Position numbers and translations under genes: made by a program. The notes beneath the pieces were generated by a model. That model was not told the origin of the DNA. It worked only from the letters and a program-made list of their open reading frames with translations, and did not search any database. Below, piece by piece: positions 34,620 through 43,206 of a DNA stretch of 64,000 nt. Location of the stretch: the NCBI RefSeq assembly GCF_001280015.1, contig NZ_LGDV01000186.1, forward strand, positions 62,001 to 126,000. Reading direction: 5' to 3'. Position 1 is the first letter of the stretch; each line of letters begins with the position of its first letter. This DNA is from Streptomyces sp. MMG1121 (lineage in GTDB: Bacteria; Actinomycetota; Actinomycetes; Streptomycetales; Streptomycetaceae).

Positions 34620-35913
34620 GACCCACCGACCTCCTGACGGCATGATCTCCGGCGGTGCATGGTACGGCCACCCGGCCGGGCCCGGCCGGCTGGTCCGCCT
34701 CCGGGGCGACGGCGCGCCGCACGGCCGGGAAGGCGTGGCGGCGGCCCGCCGCGACCGTCGTGAGCGCCAGCACGACCGGCACCAGCGCGGTCCACGGCAG
34801 GGCGCCGGCGCCCCGTGCGTCCAGCGCCACCCCGCCGGTGAGCGAGCCGGCCGCGATGCCCGCGTTGTAGACCGTCGTCTGCAGCGAGGTCGCCACATCG
34901 GCGTCGGCCGGGCCCGAGGCGTCGACCAGCGCGGTCTGGATCAGTGTGGGCGCCCCGCCGAAGGCGATGCCCCACAGGGCGACCGCGCCGACCAGCACCG
35001 CGTGGGCTCCCGCAGCCAGGCCCAGCACCAGCAGCACGCCCGTGAACACGCCGAGCGCCACCAGCAGCGTGCGGCGCGGCCACCGGTCGATCAGCACCCC
35101 GGTGAGCCAGATCCCGGCCACCGTGGCCGTCCCGAACACCGCGAGCAGCAGGCCCGTACGGGCGTATCCCACATGTGCGGCGAACGGGGCGACGTACGTG
35201 TACATCACCTGGTGTCCCAGCAGCAGGAACAGGGTCACGGACAGCACCGGGCGGATCCCGGGGCGCCGTGCGACCCGGCCGAGCGGCACGCGCGCGTGCC
35301 GCGGTTCGCCGGGGAAGCCGGGCACGCGCAGCCGTATCCACACCACGAGCAGCACGGCGAGCACGGCCAGCGTGCCGAAGGCCGCCCGCCAGCCCACGGC
35401 ACCGGCCAGCGCGGTACCGGCGGGCACCCCGAGGGACAGGGCGAGGGTGATCCCGGCGAGCACGATCGCGATGGCCCGACCGCGTCGCTCGGCCGGCACC
35501 ATCCGGGCCGCGTAGCCGGCCAGCATGGCCCACAGCGTGCCGCCCATCGCCCCGGCCAGCAGGCGGGCGGCGAAGGTGAGCGGGTACGACGAGGACAGCG
35601 CGACCAGCGCGTCGCTGACCGCGAACCCGAGCAGCGCCCCGCACAGCACCGGCCGCCGCGGCAGCCCGCGCAGCGCCGCGGTGACCGGGACCGCGGCCAC
35701 GAAGGACGCGGCCGCGTAGGCGGTGACGAGGAAGCCGATCCGGGATTCGGCGACCCCCAGCGGCCGGGCCATCGAGGGCAGCAGCCCGGCCGGCAGGAGT
35801 TCCGTCATGACGGCGGTGAACGCGGCGCAGGACAGGGCGAGCAGCCCCGGCCACGCCAGTTGACCGCCCTTGACCTGGGATGACGTAGAGGACGACGTGG
35901 AAAACACTGTCAT
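34603..35913 (-). CDS. MFS transporter (AraJ/Cml-type drug or sugar efflux)
   Basis: 436-residue major facilitator with 12 predicted membrane helices. Typical elements: TELLPAGLLPSMARPLGV near helix 1 (MTE.LP motif of AraJ/CmlA-type exporters), LVTAYAAASFVAAVPVTAAL, RLLAGAMGGTLWAMLAGYAA, and the second-half motif DRWPRRTLLVALG. Proton-coupled efflux of a drug or sugar is likely. The start region ATG 35913 is divergent from a MerR regulator that is probably its controller; the palindrome at 35930-35947 lies between. The 3' end overlaps the deaminase gene start. Confidence 0.9.
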   Translation of the reverse strand: MTVFSTSSSTSSQVKGGQLAWPGLLALSCAAFTAVMTELLPAGLLPSMARPLGVAESRIGFLVTAYAAASFVAAVPVTAALRGLPRRPVLCGALLGFAVSDALVALSSSYPLTFAARLLAGAMGGTLWAMLAGYAARMVPAERRGRAIAIVLAGITLALSLGVPAGTALAGAVGWRAAFGTLAVLAVLLVVWIRLRVPGFPGEPRHARVPLGRVARRPGIRPVLSVTLFLLLGHQVMYTYVAPFAAHVGYARTGLLLAVFGTATVAGIWLTGVLIDRWPRRTLLVALGVFTGVLLVLGLAAGAHAVLVGAVALWGIAFGGAPTLIQTALVDASGPADADVATSLQTTVYNAGIAAGSLTGGVALDARGAGALPWTALVPVVLALTTVAAGRRHAFPAVRRAVAPEADQPAGPGRVAVPCTAGDHAVRRSVGHGEGQ

Positions 35914-35929
35914 GCGACCATGGTCGGAG

Positions 35930-35947
35930 CTTCACATCAGTGTGAAG
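35930..35947. promoter_or_regulatory. MerR-type palindromic operator
   Basis: CTTCACA-TCAG-TGTGAAG, perfect 7-bp arms, midway between the divergent MFS (35913) and MerR (35972) genes. On the minus strand TTGACC (35952-35947) adjoins it, so the palindrome would fill the long spacer of an MFS promoter, the arrangement MerR regulators untwist. Confidence 0.6.
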
Positions 35948-35971
35948 GTCAAACATGTGTCGGGAGACCAT

Positions 35972-36343
35972 ATGCGGATCGGTGAACTGTCGCGCCGCAC
36001 GGGGGTCCCCACCCGGCTGCTGCGCTACTACGAGGAACAGGATCTGCTCCACCCCGAGCGCGCCGACAACGGCTACCGCAGCTACCCCGAGTCCACGGTG
36101 GCCGACGTCCAGCAGATCCGCGGCCTGCTCGACTCCGGGCTCACCACCGAGATGATCCGCGCGATCCTGCCCTACCTCTCCGGGCCCGGCGAGCTGCACC
36201 CGCCCGCCGAGTGCGTGAGCCCGCAGACGGCTGACCTGCTCCAGGGCCACATCGACCGGATCCAGGCGCGCATCGACTGCCTGGCCCGCAATCGCGACCG
36301 GCTCAGCGCCTACCTCGCCGTCGTACGGCCCAACGCGCGGTAA
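35972..36343 (+). CDS. MerR-family transcriptional regulator
   Basis: 123 residues. N-terminal winged HTH MRIGELSRRTGVPTRLLRYY, EEQDLLHPERADNGYRSYPE is unmistakable; the C-terminal helix LLQGHIDRIQARIDCLARNR is the dimerising coiled coil. There is no metal-binding Cys cluster after the coil, so a drug or organic ligand is more likely than a metal. ATG 35972 is set by GGGAG 5 nt upstream; the longer frame would start within the operator. Predicted to control the divergent MFS exporter and deaminase. Confidence 0.92.
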   Translation: MRIGELSRRTGVPTRLLRYYEEQDLLHPERADNGYRSYPESTVADVQQIRGLLDSGLTTEMIRAILPYLSGPGELHPPAECVSPQTADLLQGHIDRIQARIDCLARNRDRLSAYLAVVRPNAR

Positions 36344-36383
36344 TCCCGTTGCCCGGCCGGAGCGGACCTGCTCAGCTGGACGC

Positions 36384-37160
36384 ATGGATCACACAGCGGT
36401 ACTCGCCCTCTACGACCGGGACGTGCGCGAGCACGCCAGGCCCGACGGGTCCGGTGCCCGGGTCGAACGCGTCGGCGCGGTGGTGCGCCAGGTCGCGGAC
36501 GCGCAGGGCTGGAACGGCGTGCTCTGGAGCGACGTGGACGAGGCGGGCGCCGACCGGGCGATCCGCGACCAGATCGCCCACTTCACCGGACTCGGCCGGG
36601 ACTTCGAGTGGAAGCTCTACGGTCACGACCGGCCGGCGGATCTGGGCGCCCGGCTCACGGCCGCCGGTTTCCGCGCCGAGCCCGAGGAGACACTGCTCGT
36701 CGCCGAGGCAGGCCGGCTCGGACCGGACGCCGAACCGCCCACGGGCATCCGGCTCGTGGAGGCCTGCGACGCGGCCGGCGTCGACCTCGTCGTGGACGTG
36801 CACGAGAAGGCCTTCGGCACCGACGGCACCCGGCTGCGGCACCGGCTGCTCGCCCGGCTGGCCGCCGATCCCGACACGGTCGTCGCCGTGGTCGCGCTCG
36901 CCGGCGCGGAACCGGTCAGCGCCGCCCGCATGGAGTTGGTGCCCGGCACCCCGTTCGCCGGGCTGTGGGGCGGCGGCACCGTCGAGGCCTGGCGCGGCCG
37001 GGGCATCTACCGCGCCCTGGTCGCCCACCGGGCCCGCGTCGCCGCCGCCCACGGCTACCGCTATCTCCAGGTCGACGCCTCACCCATGAGCCGCCCGATC
37101 CTCGAGCGCCTCGGCTTCCATGCGCTGAGCACCACGACGCCGTATCTCTACGGCGCCTGA
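36384..37160 (+). CDS. GNAT-family N-acetyltransferase
   Basis: 258-residue acetyltransferase. The C-terminal GNAT core is clear: PGTPFAGLWGGGTVEAWRGR then GIYRALVAHRARVAAAHGYR (motif A RGRGIY), followed by LQVDASPMSRPILERLGFH, typical for this family. The N-terminal 110 residues look like a degenerate second GNAT domain. Substrate unknown. No Shine-Dalgarno sequence precedes the ATG. It follows the MerR gene by 40 nt on the same strand, but coregulation is not evident. Convergent with the small membrane protein at 37162. Confidence 0.87.
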   Translation: MDHTAVLALYDRDVREHARPDGSGARVERVGAVVRQVADAQGWNGVLWSDVDEAGADRAIRDQIAHFTGLGRDFEWKLYGHDRPADLGARLTAAGFRAEPEETLLVAEAGRLGPDAEPPTGIRLVEACDAAGVDLVVDVHEKAFGTDGTRLRHRLLARLAADPDTVVAVVALAGAEPVSAARMELVPGTPFAGLWGGGTVEAWRGRGIYRALVAHRARVAAAHGYRYLQVDASPMSRPILERLGFHALSTTTPYLYGA

Positions 37161-37161
37161 C

Positions 37162-37428
37162 TCAGCGGCGGGCCCGCGTCCGGCGGTCCAGCGCCGCGAT
37201 CCCGAGCGCGGCCAGGCCGATCTGGATGAACCACTCGATCCAGTCGGGCCCCTTGGTGTCGGCGACCCCGAACCCGGCGGCGACGGCCGAGCCCAGCAGC
37301 GCGGCCACGATGCCGACCACGAGCGTCCACAGGATGCCGATGTGCTGTCGCCCGGGGACGACCAGGCGCCCCAGGAGACCGATGATGAGTCCGATGACAA
37401 TGGCGCTGATGATGCCCGAGATCTCCAT
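37162..37428 (-). CDS. GlsB/YeaQ/YmgE (transglycosylase-associated) membrane protein
   Basis: 88-residue stress-response membrane protein. Starts MEISGIISAIVIGLIIGLLG, then RLVVPGRQHIGILWTLVVGI and a third hydrophobic helix, the typical three-helix GlsB layout with PGRQ motif. Family members respond to acid, salt or envelope stress; molecular role is not established. AAGGGG lies 5 nt before ATG 37428. The gene is divergent from the secreted protein at 37641, so the PHO-like elements in between could in principle act on either. Confidence 0.87.
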   Translation of the reverse strand: MEISGIISAIVIGLIIGLLGRLVVPGRQHIGILWTLVVGIVAALLGSAVAAGFGVADTKGPDWIEWFIQIGLAALGIAALDRRTRARR

Positions 37429-37494
37429 GTCCACCCCTTTTGGTGTTGCCTCCCGATACCTTCTGCCCACCGTGAGCGGAGGCACTCCGCACCG

Positions 37495-37536
37495 GTTCAT
37501 TGCCGGGACTTTCTGTTCACCGGCCCTTCATGCCAT
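37495..37536 (+). promoter_or_regulatory. PHO-like direct repeats upstream of a secreted protein gene
   Basis: GTTCATTGCCG (37495-37505), then GTTCACCGGCC (37515-37525) directly followed by CTTCATGCCAT (37526-37536). The last two form a 22-nt tandem resembling a PhoP box; the first unit is 20 nt upstream, as in complex PHO boxes. Weaker than the one at 22161. Confidence 0.45.
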
Positions 37537-37556
37537 GTACCTTTCAACAAATCGAC

Positions 37557-37588
37557 GCGTGTAGAACCCTCAATCCGGTTCTACGCGC
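37557..37588 (+). promoter_or_regulatory. leader hairpin or operator before the secreted protein gene
   Basis: GCGTGTAGAACC (37557-37568) and GGTTCTACGCGC (37577-37588) pair at 11 of 12 positions plus one G-U, with an 8-nt loop. It lies 53 nt before the ATG, so it could be a 5' UTR stem or a dyad operator around GTAGAACC. Confidence 0.45.
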
Positions 37589-37640
37589 GCAGACTTGGCG
37601 CCCGCACCGCCTCTCCCCACCCCTCACGGAGGTTCGCCGG

Positions 37641-39101
37641 ATGCTTGGATCCAGGAGATCCCGCCGCAGACTCACCACCGCCCTGGCCGGATTCGGGCTG
37701 CTCCTCACCGGAGCCGCCGTCCAGGTCGGCAGTGGCAGCACCCCCGCCCACGCGGCGACCACGCATCGCGTCCTGTTCGACAACGCCCACGCCGAGACGG
37801 CCGGCAACGCCGACTGGATCATCTCCACCAGCCAGCCCGACCCGCTCGGCCAGGACTCCTCCCCGTCCGCCGAGACGGACTGGACCGGCGCCCTCTCCTC
37901 CTGGGGTGTGGCGCTGCAGAAGACCGGCAACTACAGCCTGAAGACGCTGCCTTCGGGCTCCAGCCTCAGCTACGGCGGCTCGTCCTCGACCGACCTGTCG
38001 AACTTCGACACGCTGGTCCTGCCGGAGCCCAACACGCTGTTCACGAGCGCCGAGAAGACGGCGATCATGAACTTCGTGAAGAACGGCGGCGGTCTGTTCA
38101 TGATCTCCGACCACACCGGGGCCGACCGCAACAACGACGGCAAGGACGCGGTCCAGATCCTCAACGATCTGATGACGAACAACAGCGTCGACTCCACCGA
38201 CCCGTTCGGCTTCTCGATCGACTCGCTGAACATCGCCTCCGGCTACCCGGCCGCGATCAGCGACAGCACTGACCCGGTCCTGCACGGGTCCTTCGGCACG
38301 GTCACCAAGAGCCTCATCGCCAACGGCACGACCGCCACCCTCAAGCCCGCCGACAACTCCGCCGTCAAGGGCCTGGTCTACCGGAGCGGTTATTCCGGCA
38401 ACACCGGTGCCTTCTTCCTCACCAGCACCTTCGGCAGCGGCCGCGTCGCCTTCTGGGGCGACAGTTCCCCGATCGACGACGGCACCGGCCAGTCCGGCAA
38501 CACCCTATACGACGGCTGGAACGACTCCGGCGCCACCAACGCGGCCCTCGCGCTCAACGCCACCGAGTGGCTCTCCGGCGCGAGCGGCAGCAGCGGCGGG
38601 GGCGGAGGAGGCGGCGGCACCGGCACCTGCACCGCCGCCCAGCTCCTCGGCAACAGCGGCTTCGAGTCGGGCAACTCCACCTGGAGCGCCACGAGCGGTG
38701 TCATCACCAACTCCACGAGCGAGGCGGCCCGTTCGGGCTCGTACTACGCCTGGCTCGACGGCAACGGCACCGCCACCACCGACACCCTCTCCCAGTCGGT
38801 GACCGTCCCGTCCGGCTGCACCTCGGCCAAGCTCGGCTTCTACCTGCACATCGACACGGCCGAGACCACGACCAGCACCGCCTACGACACGCTCAAGGTC
38901 CAGGTGCTGAACAGCTCCGGCACGGTCCTGGGCACCCTGGCCACGTACTCGAACCTCGACGCGGCCTCCGGCTACACCCAGCGCAGCCTCGACCTCAGCA
39001 GCTACGCCGGGCAGAGTGTCACCCTGAAGTTCACCGGTACCGAGGGCTCGAAGTACCAGACGTCGTTCGTCATCGACGACACCGCGCTCAACGTCGCCTG
39101 A
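37641..39101 (+). CDS. secreted two-domain protein (GATase-like domain plus jelly-roll domain)
   Basis: 486-residue exported protein. Signal peptide RRLTTALAGFGLLLTGAAVQ ends near AHAAT. Residues ~45-300 form a class I GATase-like domain of the secreted DUF4350/ThuA type (VLFDNAHAETAGNADWIIST, FVKNGGGLFMISDHTGADRN, GRVAFWGDSSPIDDG). A nine-glycine linker follows, then a C-terminal beta jelly-roll (NSGFESGNSTWSATSG to SFVIDDTALNV) like those at the end of secreted streptomycete hydrolases, probably for carbohydrate or surface binding. Catalytic activity is not evident. GGAGG 8 nt before ATG sets the start. PHO-like repeats upstream suggest phosphate control. Confidence 0.82.
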   Translation: MLGSRRSRRRLTTALAGFGLLLTGAAVQVGSGSTPAHAATTHRVLFDNAHAETAGNADWIISTSQPDPLGQDSSPSAETDWTGALSSWGVALQKTGNYSLKTLPSGSSLSYGGSSSTDLSNFDTLVLPEPNTLFTSAEKTAIMNFVKNGGGLFMISDHTGADRNNDGKDAVQILNDLMTNNSVDSTDPFGFSIDSLNIASGYPAAISDSTDPVLHGSFGTVTKSLIANGTTATLKPADNSAVKGLVYRSGYSGNTGAFFLTSTFGSGRVAFWGDSSPIDDGTGQSGNTLYDGWNDSGATNAALALNATEWLSGASGSSGGGGGGGGTGTCTAAQLLGNSGFESGNSTWSATSGVITNSTSEAARSGSYYAWLDGNGTATTDTLSQSVTVPSGCTSAKLGFYLHIDTAETTTSTAYDTLKVQVLNSSGTVLGTLATYSNLDAASGYTQRSLDLSSYAGQSVTLKFTGTEGSKYQTSFVIDDTALNVA

Positions 39102-39114
39102 GCCGGACAACCGC

Positions 39115-39145
39115 GCGGGGGTGGGCCGACCGGGCCCACCCCCGC
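39115..39145. terminator. bidirectional terminator between convergent genes
   Basis: 13-bp perfect stem GCGGGGGTGGGCC (39115-39127) with its complement at 39133-39145 and a 5-nt loop. It occupies the 49-bp gap between the secreted protein stop (39101) and the glucosaminidase stop (39151), so it can serve both. Confidence 0.8.
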
Positions 39146-39150
39146 CGTCG

Positions 39151-41874
39151 TCATCCCGCCGGAACCGTCCGCTCCGGCGTGTTCCAGCCGGAGACCCGCA
39201 CGCCCGGTGCCGAACCGTGCAGATCGGCCGTCCGGCAGTCGGCGGTCAGCGTCACCGACTCGCCCGGCCACAGGCTCACCTCGTTGTCCGACCAGCGCAC
39301 CGGAAGCACCGGCTCGCCCCGTGCGTCCACGAGATGCACGTCCGTCAGCAGGGCCGGGGTCTTCCCGCTCCCGGTGTTGCGCAGGGTGACCGTGGTGGTC
39401 GTCGTGCCGTCCGACGACTGGGTGTCCGCCGTGGCCGACACCGGCACCTGCGCCATCGAGGCGAGCCCCGTGAGATCGGCGTAGCCCGTCGTCGGGGTGT
39501 AGTACCAGGTGGTGCCGGACCAGTCGAGGGTGTCGGGCCGGGTGGAGAGCCAGTACACGTTCCGGCTCACCTCCTTGCCGTCCGCGTCCGTCAGGACCAG
39601 GCGCAGCAGATACGTCGTCGACAGCCCGCTCGCCGAGGCCGGCAGGGTGAGCGGGGTGGTGTGTGCGCCGTCGCCGGTCACCGAGACACCGCGCACCGAC
39701 GTGTCGTACTTCTGTGTGCCGTCGGGGTTGAACAGCGTGGCCCGTGCGGTCAGTCCGCGGACCGCGTCGTGCCGGTTGTTCACGACCGCGACCGAGCGGT
39801 TGTCGTACCCGTACTGGATGTGCAGCGGCTCGTTCGCCTTCTTCGCGCCGAAGTAGGATCCGCCCTGGTCGAGATAGCGGTCCGTCAGCTGCCAGTGCAG
39901 GGACGTCCAGCCGCTGTTGAACATCCAGTGGATGACCCCGGTGGCGGGCTTCGAGGAGTCGGTCGCGCCCCGCTCGTACGCCTCGAACTGGGCGCGGACG
40001 TTCTCGTACTGGGCCAGCTGGGCCTTGCGCACATAGTCGGCGAGGCTCGTCGGGGCGCCGTAGCGGCCGGTGAGGGCTTTGTCGTAGATCTTGAGCGTGC
40101 CGAAGACGGGCGACGGCGAGCGGTGGTACTGCTGGGCGGCCGGGTCCTTCCAGAGGGTGTCGAGTTCGGCCGGGGTCAGCATGCGGCGCAGGGTGTCGAG
40201 GGTGGGGATGCTCGGGCCCGCACTGGTCTCGGAGTTGAAGCCGGTGGCCCCGCCCTCGCGCTTGGCGTACCAGTAGCCCGGCGGCACCCAGTCGTACGGA
40301 CCGGTCATCTTCATGCCCGAACTGCCCAGTTGGGGAGAGGAGTTGTCGGAGGCCGCGGAGACCACCGGGGCGGTCCAGTCGGCGGCCTTCAGGGCGTCCA
40401 GATACGTCTTCTCGATCTTGGCGTCGGGGGCGAAGTCGCTGCCGATCAGGAAGGAGATCACGCTGGGGTGGTCGCGCAGCCGGGCGGCCTCGGCGGCCAT
40501 GGACGCCTTCGCCACCGGATAGTCGGCGTCGGTCCACGGCTCCCCGGGCTCGTTGGTGCCATTGACGTTGCCCTCCCACTTGTCGCAGCACTCCCAGCCC
40601 GGCAGGGTGAGCACGCCGTAGCGGTCGGCCAGGTCGAAGAACTCGTCCGGCTCCAGATGGCCCTCCAGACGGATCGTGTTCAGACCCAGGTCGACGGCGT
40701 ACTTCAGCCGGTCCTCGGCGTAACGGCTGTCCCAGCGCAGGAACTCGTCGGGCGACCAGCCGCCGCCCTTGATCAGCAGCTTGCGGCCGTTGACGCTGTA
40801 CTGGCGGGCGCCGTCGGCGTTCAACGGGGCCCGGACGTCGCGGATGCCGAAACTCTCGTGCGCGGTGTCCGACGTCGCGGCGGCGACGGACGCGGTCAGA
40901 TCGAGGCCGTACAGCGGCTGTTGGCCCATCCCGGCCGGCCACCACACCTTCGGCGCCCTCAGGTGCAGGGCAGGGGTGTCGGCGGGGGAGAAGGTGACGG
41001 TCTTCGTCTCGTGTGCGGCGAGCGGGACCTGTCGGGTGAAGCGCGTCCGGCCGATGGCGCCGGTGATCTCGGCCGTGACCGGTGCGCCGGTGTCGTTGCG
41101 GGCCTCGGCCTTCACCGTCAGGTCGGCGGTGGCGAGGGAGGGCAGGGCCAGCTTGGTGAGCACGTGCGCGTCGCGCAGCGCGACCGGGCCGCCCCTGCGC
41201 ACCAGGACGTCCCGGACGATTCCCATGTTCCGGTCGGGCGGCGGCTGGAGCCAGTCGATCCAGCCCATGGTCAGATCCTTGTCCGGGTCGTTGGGCCGGA
41301 TCCGGAAGGCGACCGTGTTGGTGCCCGCCGCGACCAGTGGGGTGACGTCGAGTTCGTGGTGGGTGGAGGAGCCGGTGACGTCCTTGGCGGTCGCCACCTG
41401 GTGGCCGTTGACGTAGACGTCGGCCGCCGAGACGACTCCGTCGAAGTCGAGATAGGTGCGCCGGGCGGTGTCCGGGACGGTGAAGTCGGAGCGGTACCAC
41501 CAGGGGACCTGGAAGTCGGCCTTCGGGATCTTCTGCTGGTTGGCCGAGTAGAACGGGTCGGCGTAGACGCCGTCGGCGAGCAGCGCGGCCAGCACCGTGG
41601 AGCGGGGGCCCGCCGGATACCAGCCCTTCGCCGGATAGCCGGGCGAGGAGACGGCGGCGGCGGAGTCGGTGACCTTCGCCGAGGACTGGATGGCGTATCC
41701 GGTGAGAGGCGTGCCGGTGCCCGCGACGGAGGGGACGTGGGTGACCCGGGCGGGCCGGTGCCGCGGCGCCGGCTGCCGGGCACCGGCCCAGGCGCCGGCG
41801 GTCAGGGAGGCGAGCAGGCCGAGGGCGAGCGCCGTGACGGCGTACCGGCGGGCGGGAGCGGGGCGAGGGAACAC
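39151..41874 (-). CDS. csxA: exo-beta-D-glucosaminidase, GH2, secreted
   Basis: 907-residue exported glycosidase removing glucosamine from the non-reducing end of chitosan oligomers. Signal peptide YAVTALALGLLASLTAGAWA. GH2 layout: sugar-binding jelly roll (VPWWYRSDFTVPD, DGVVSAADVYVNGHQVA), immunoglobulin-like domain, then the TIM barrel with IKGGGWSPDEFLRWDSRYAE. The acid/base site reads FLIGSDFAPD (~480): Ser-Asp replaces the usual Asn-Glu, which is the hallmark of the exo-glucosaminidase subgroup and separates it from mannosidases. The nucleophile is the Glu in GFNSETSAG (~549). GTG start with GGAG 8 nt upstream. A ROK-type operator lies at 41893. Confidence 0.92.
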   Translation of the reverse strand: MFPRPAPARRYAVTALALGLLASLTAGAWAGARQPAPRHRPARVTHVPSVAGTGTPLTGYAIQSSAKVTDSAAAVSSPGYPAKGWYPAGPRSTVLAALLADGVYADPFYSANQQKIPKADFQVPWWYRSDFTVPDTARRTYLDFDGVVSAADVYVNGHQVATAKDVTGSSTHHELDVTPLVAAGTNTVAFRIRPNDPDKDLTMGWIDWLQPPPDRNMGIVRDVLVRRGGPVALRDAHVLTKLALPSLATADLTVKAEARNDTGAPVTAEITGAIGRTRFTRQVPLAAHETKTVTFSPADTPALHLRAPKVWWPAGMGQQPLYGLDLTASVAAATSDTAHESFGIRDVRAPLNADGARQYSVNGRKLLIKGGGWSPDEFLRWDSRYAEDRLKYAVDLGLNTIRLEGHLEPDEFFDLADRYGVLTLPGWECCDKWEGNVNGTNEPGEPWTDADYPVAKASMAAEAARLRDHPSVISFLIGSDFAPDAKIEKTYLDALKAADWTAPVVSAASDNSSPQLGSSGMKMTGPYDWVPPGYWYAKREGGATGFNSETSAGPSIPTLDTLRRMLTPAELDTLWKDPAAQQYHRSPSPVFGTLKIYDKALTGRYGAPTSLADYVRKAQLAQYENVRAQFEAYERGATDSSKPATGVIHWMFNSGWTSLHWQLTDRYLDQGGSYFGAKKANEPLHIQYGYDNRSVAVVNNRHDAVRGLTARATLFNPDGTQKYDTSVRGVSVTGDGAHTTPLTLPASASGLSTTYLLRLVLTDADGKEVSRNVYWLSTRPDTLDWSGTTWYYTPTTGYADLTGLASMAQVPVSATADTQSSDGTTTTTVTLRNTGSGKTPALLTDVHLVDARGEPVLPVRWSDNEVSLWPGESVTLTADCRTADLHGSAPGVRVSGWNTPERTVPAG

Positions 41875-41892
41875 GGGGCTTTCTCCAGCCTC

Positions 41893-41912
41893 GTAAAGTT
41901 AGGAAACTTTAC
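41893..41912. promoter_or_regulatory. ROK/CsnR-type operator upstream of csxA
   Basis: Perfect dyad GTAAAGTT-AGGA-AACTTTAC, 19 nt before the csxA start. Its core TAGGAAACTTTA resembles the CsnR box of streptomycete chitosanase genes. A related sequence is found at 43207-43225. Confidence 0.75.
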
Positions 41913-41982
41913 TAACCTGGTTCAAGCTAGGGCGCCGCACGGGGCGTGTCAATGACCGTGGACGGCGCCGGACTTCGGTGTC

Positions 41983-43185
41983 TCAGGCGCCGGCCGCCCT
42001 GCGCTCGAAGACCAGGTCGCGGGCCGTGTCCAGGGCCGTGGCCACCGCACCCAGCAGCACCGCGTCCTCGCCGAGCCGGCTCGGGGCGATCGTCGGCCGC
42101 AGCGGCGTGAGGGCGCGCACCCGCTCCTGGACGGGGCGCAGCAGCAGGTCGACGCTGTGGCCGACACCGCCGCCGAGCACCACAAGGTCCGGGTCGAGCA
42201 CGGCGGCGGCCGCCGCCACGGTGTGTGCGATCCGCTCGCCCTCCAGCTCCACCGCCCGCACGGCGGCCGGATTGCCCTGCCGGGCCGCGTCGAAGACGGC
42301 CTTCGCCGTGAGCTGGCCGCTCATCCCGAACTGCCGGGCGGCCTCCACCACGGCCACCCCCGACACCGCGTCCTCCAGTCGCTCCGGCTTCTGCCGCCCC
42401 GGCCAGGGCAGGAAGCCGATCTCGCCGGCCAGTCCGTGCGCCCCCGTGAACAGCCGTCCCTCGCTGACGACGCCCATGCCGAGGCCGGTGCCGATGAGGA
42501 TGTACGCGAACAGCCGGCTGCCTGTGCCGACGCCGTAGGTGTACTCGCCGAGCGCGGCGAGGTTGGCGTCGTTGTGCACCTCCAGGGGCACGCCCAGCTC
42601 CTCGCGCATCCGGTCGACCAGCCCCGCGCGCCCCCAGCCCGGCAGATGCATCGCGTACCGCACGCGCCGCTGCCGCTCGTCGTACACGCCCGGTGTGCCG
42701 ATCACCCCGTGCACCACGTCGGCCCGGTCGACGCCCGAACGGGCGATCACCTGGCGGGCTGTGTCCACGACCAGGTCGGCCAGCGCACCGGAGGTGCGGG
42801 CCCGGTTGCGTACGTCGGCCCGGGCGACGACCGTGCCGTCCAGGTCGGCCACGGCCACCCGCAGCCAGCCCCGGCCGATGTCGACGCCGAGGGCGTGTCC
42901 GGCGGCCGGGTCGGGGGCGTAGAGCACGGCGGTGCGCCCGCGCTCCGGGGCGTGCGTGCCGACCTCGTGCACCAGGCCGGCCTCGGCGAGCGAGGCCAGC
43001 GCGCTGGAGACCGTCGGCTTCGACAGTCCGGTCTCGCGGGCCAGTTGTGCCCGTGAGGCGGCACCCCGGGCGCGCAGCCGGTCCAGCAGCAGCCGCTCGT
43101 TGGTGCTGCGCAGGCGCCGACGGTTCCAGGGCTGTTCCTGCTGCTCTATGACATCGCTGGCGCCCATCGCCCCATTCTCACGCAT
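41983..43185 (-). CDS. ROK-family transcriptional repressor
   Basis: 400-residue sugar-responsive repressor. Winged HTH (~25-80): RLRSTNERLLLDRLRARGAA, SRAQLARETGLSKPTVSSAL. ROK domain (~95-390): LGVDIGRGWLRVAVADLDG, VIGTPGVYDE, VHNDANLAALGEYTYG, ILIGTGLGMGVV, and GAHGLAGEIGFLPWPG. The zinc motif CxCGxxGCxE of classic ROK proteins is missing after GEIG; the protein has almost no Cys. Likely binds glucosamine or its phosphate and represses csxA and the divergent permease. ATG 43185 is given; ATG 43167 with GGGG upstream is an alternative. Lies 108 nt upstream of csxA on the same strand. Confidence 0.92.
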   Translation of the reverse strand: MRENGAMGASDVIEQQEQPWNRRRLRSTNERLLLDRLRARGAASRAQLARETGLSKPTVSSALASLAEAGLVHEVGTHAPERGRTAVLYAPDPAAGHALGVDIGRGWLRVAVADLDGTVVARADVRNRARTSGALADLVVDTARQVIARSGVDRADVVHGVIGTPGVYDERQRRVRYAMHLPGWGRAGLVDRMREELGVPLEVHNDANLAALGEYTYGVGTGSRLFAYILIGTGLGMGVVSEGRLFTGAHGLAGEIGFLPWPGRQKPERLEDAVSGVAVVEAARQFGMSGQLTAKAVFDAARQGNPAAVRAVELEGERIAHTVAAAAAVLDPDLVVLGGGVGHSVDLLLRPVQERVRALTPLRPTIAPSRLGEDAVLLGAVATALDTARDLVFERRAAGA

Positions 43186-43206
43186 TCTCTACGGATACTT
43201 GACGCC

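Noticed and set aside
39121..41955. Plus-strand open frame of 944 codons
   Set aside because: Antisense shadow of the glucosaminidase.
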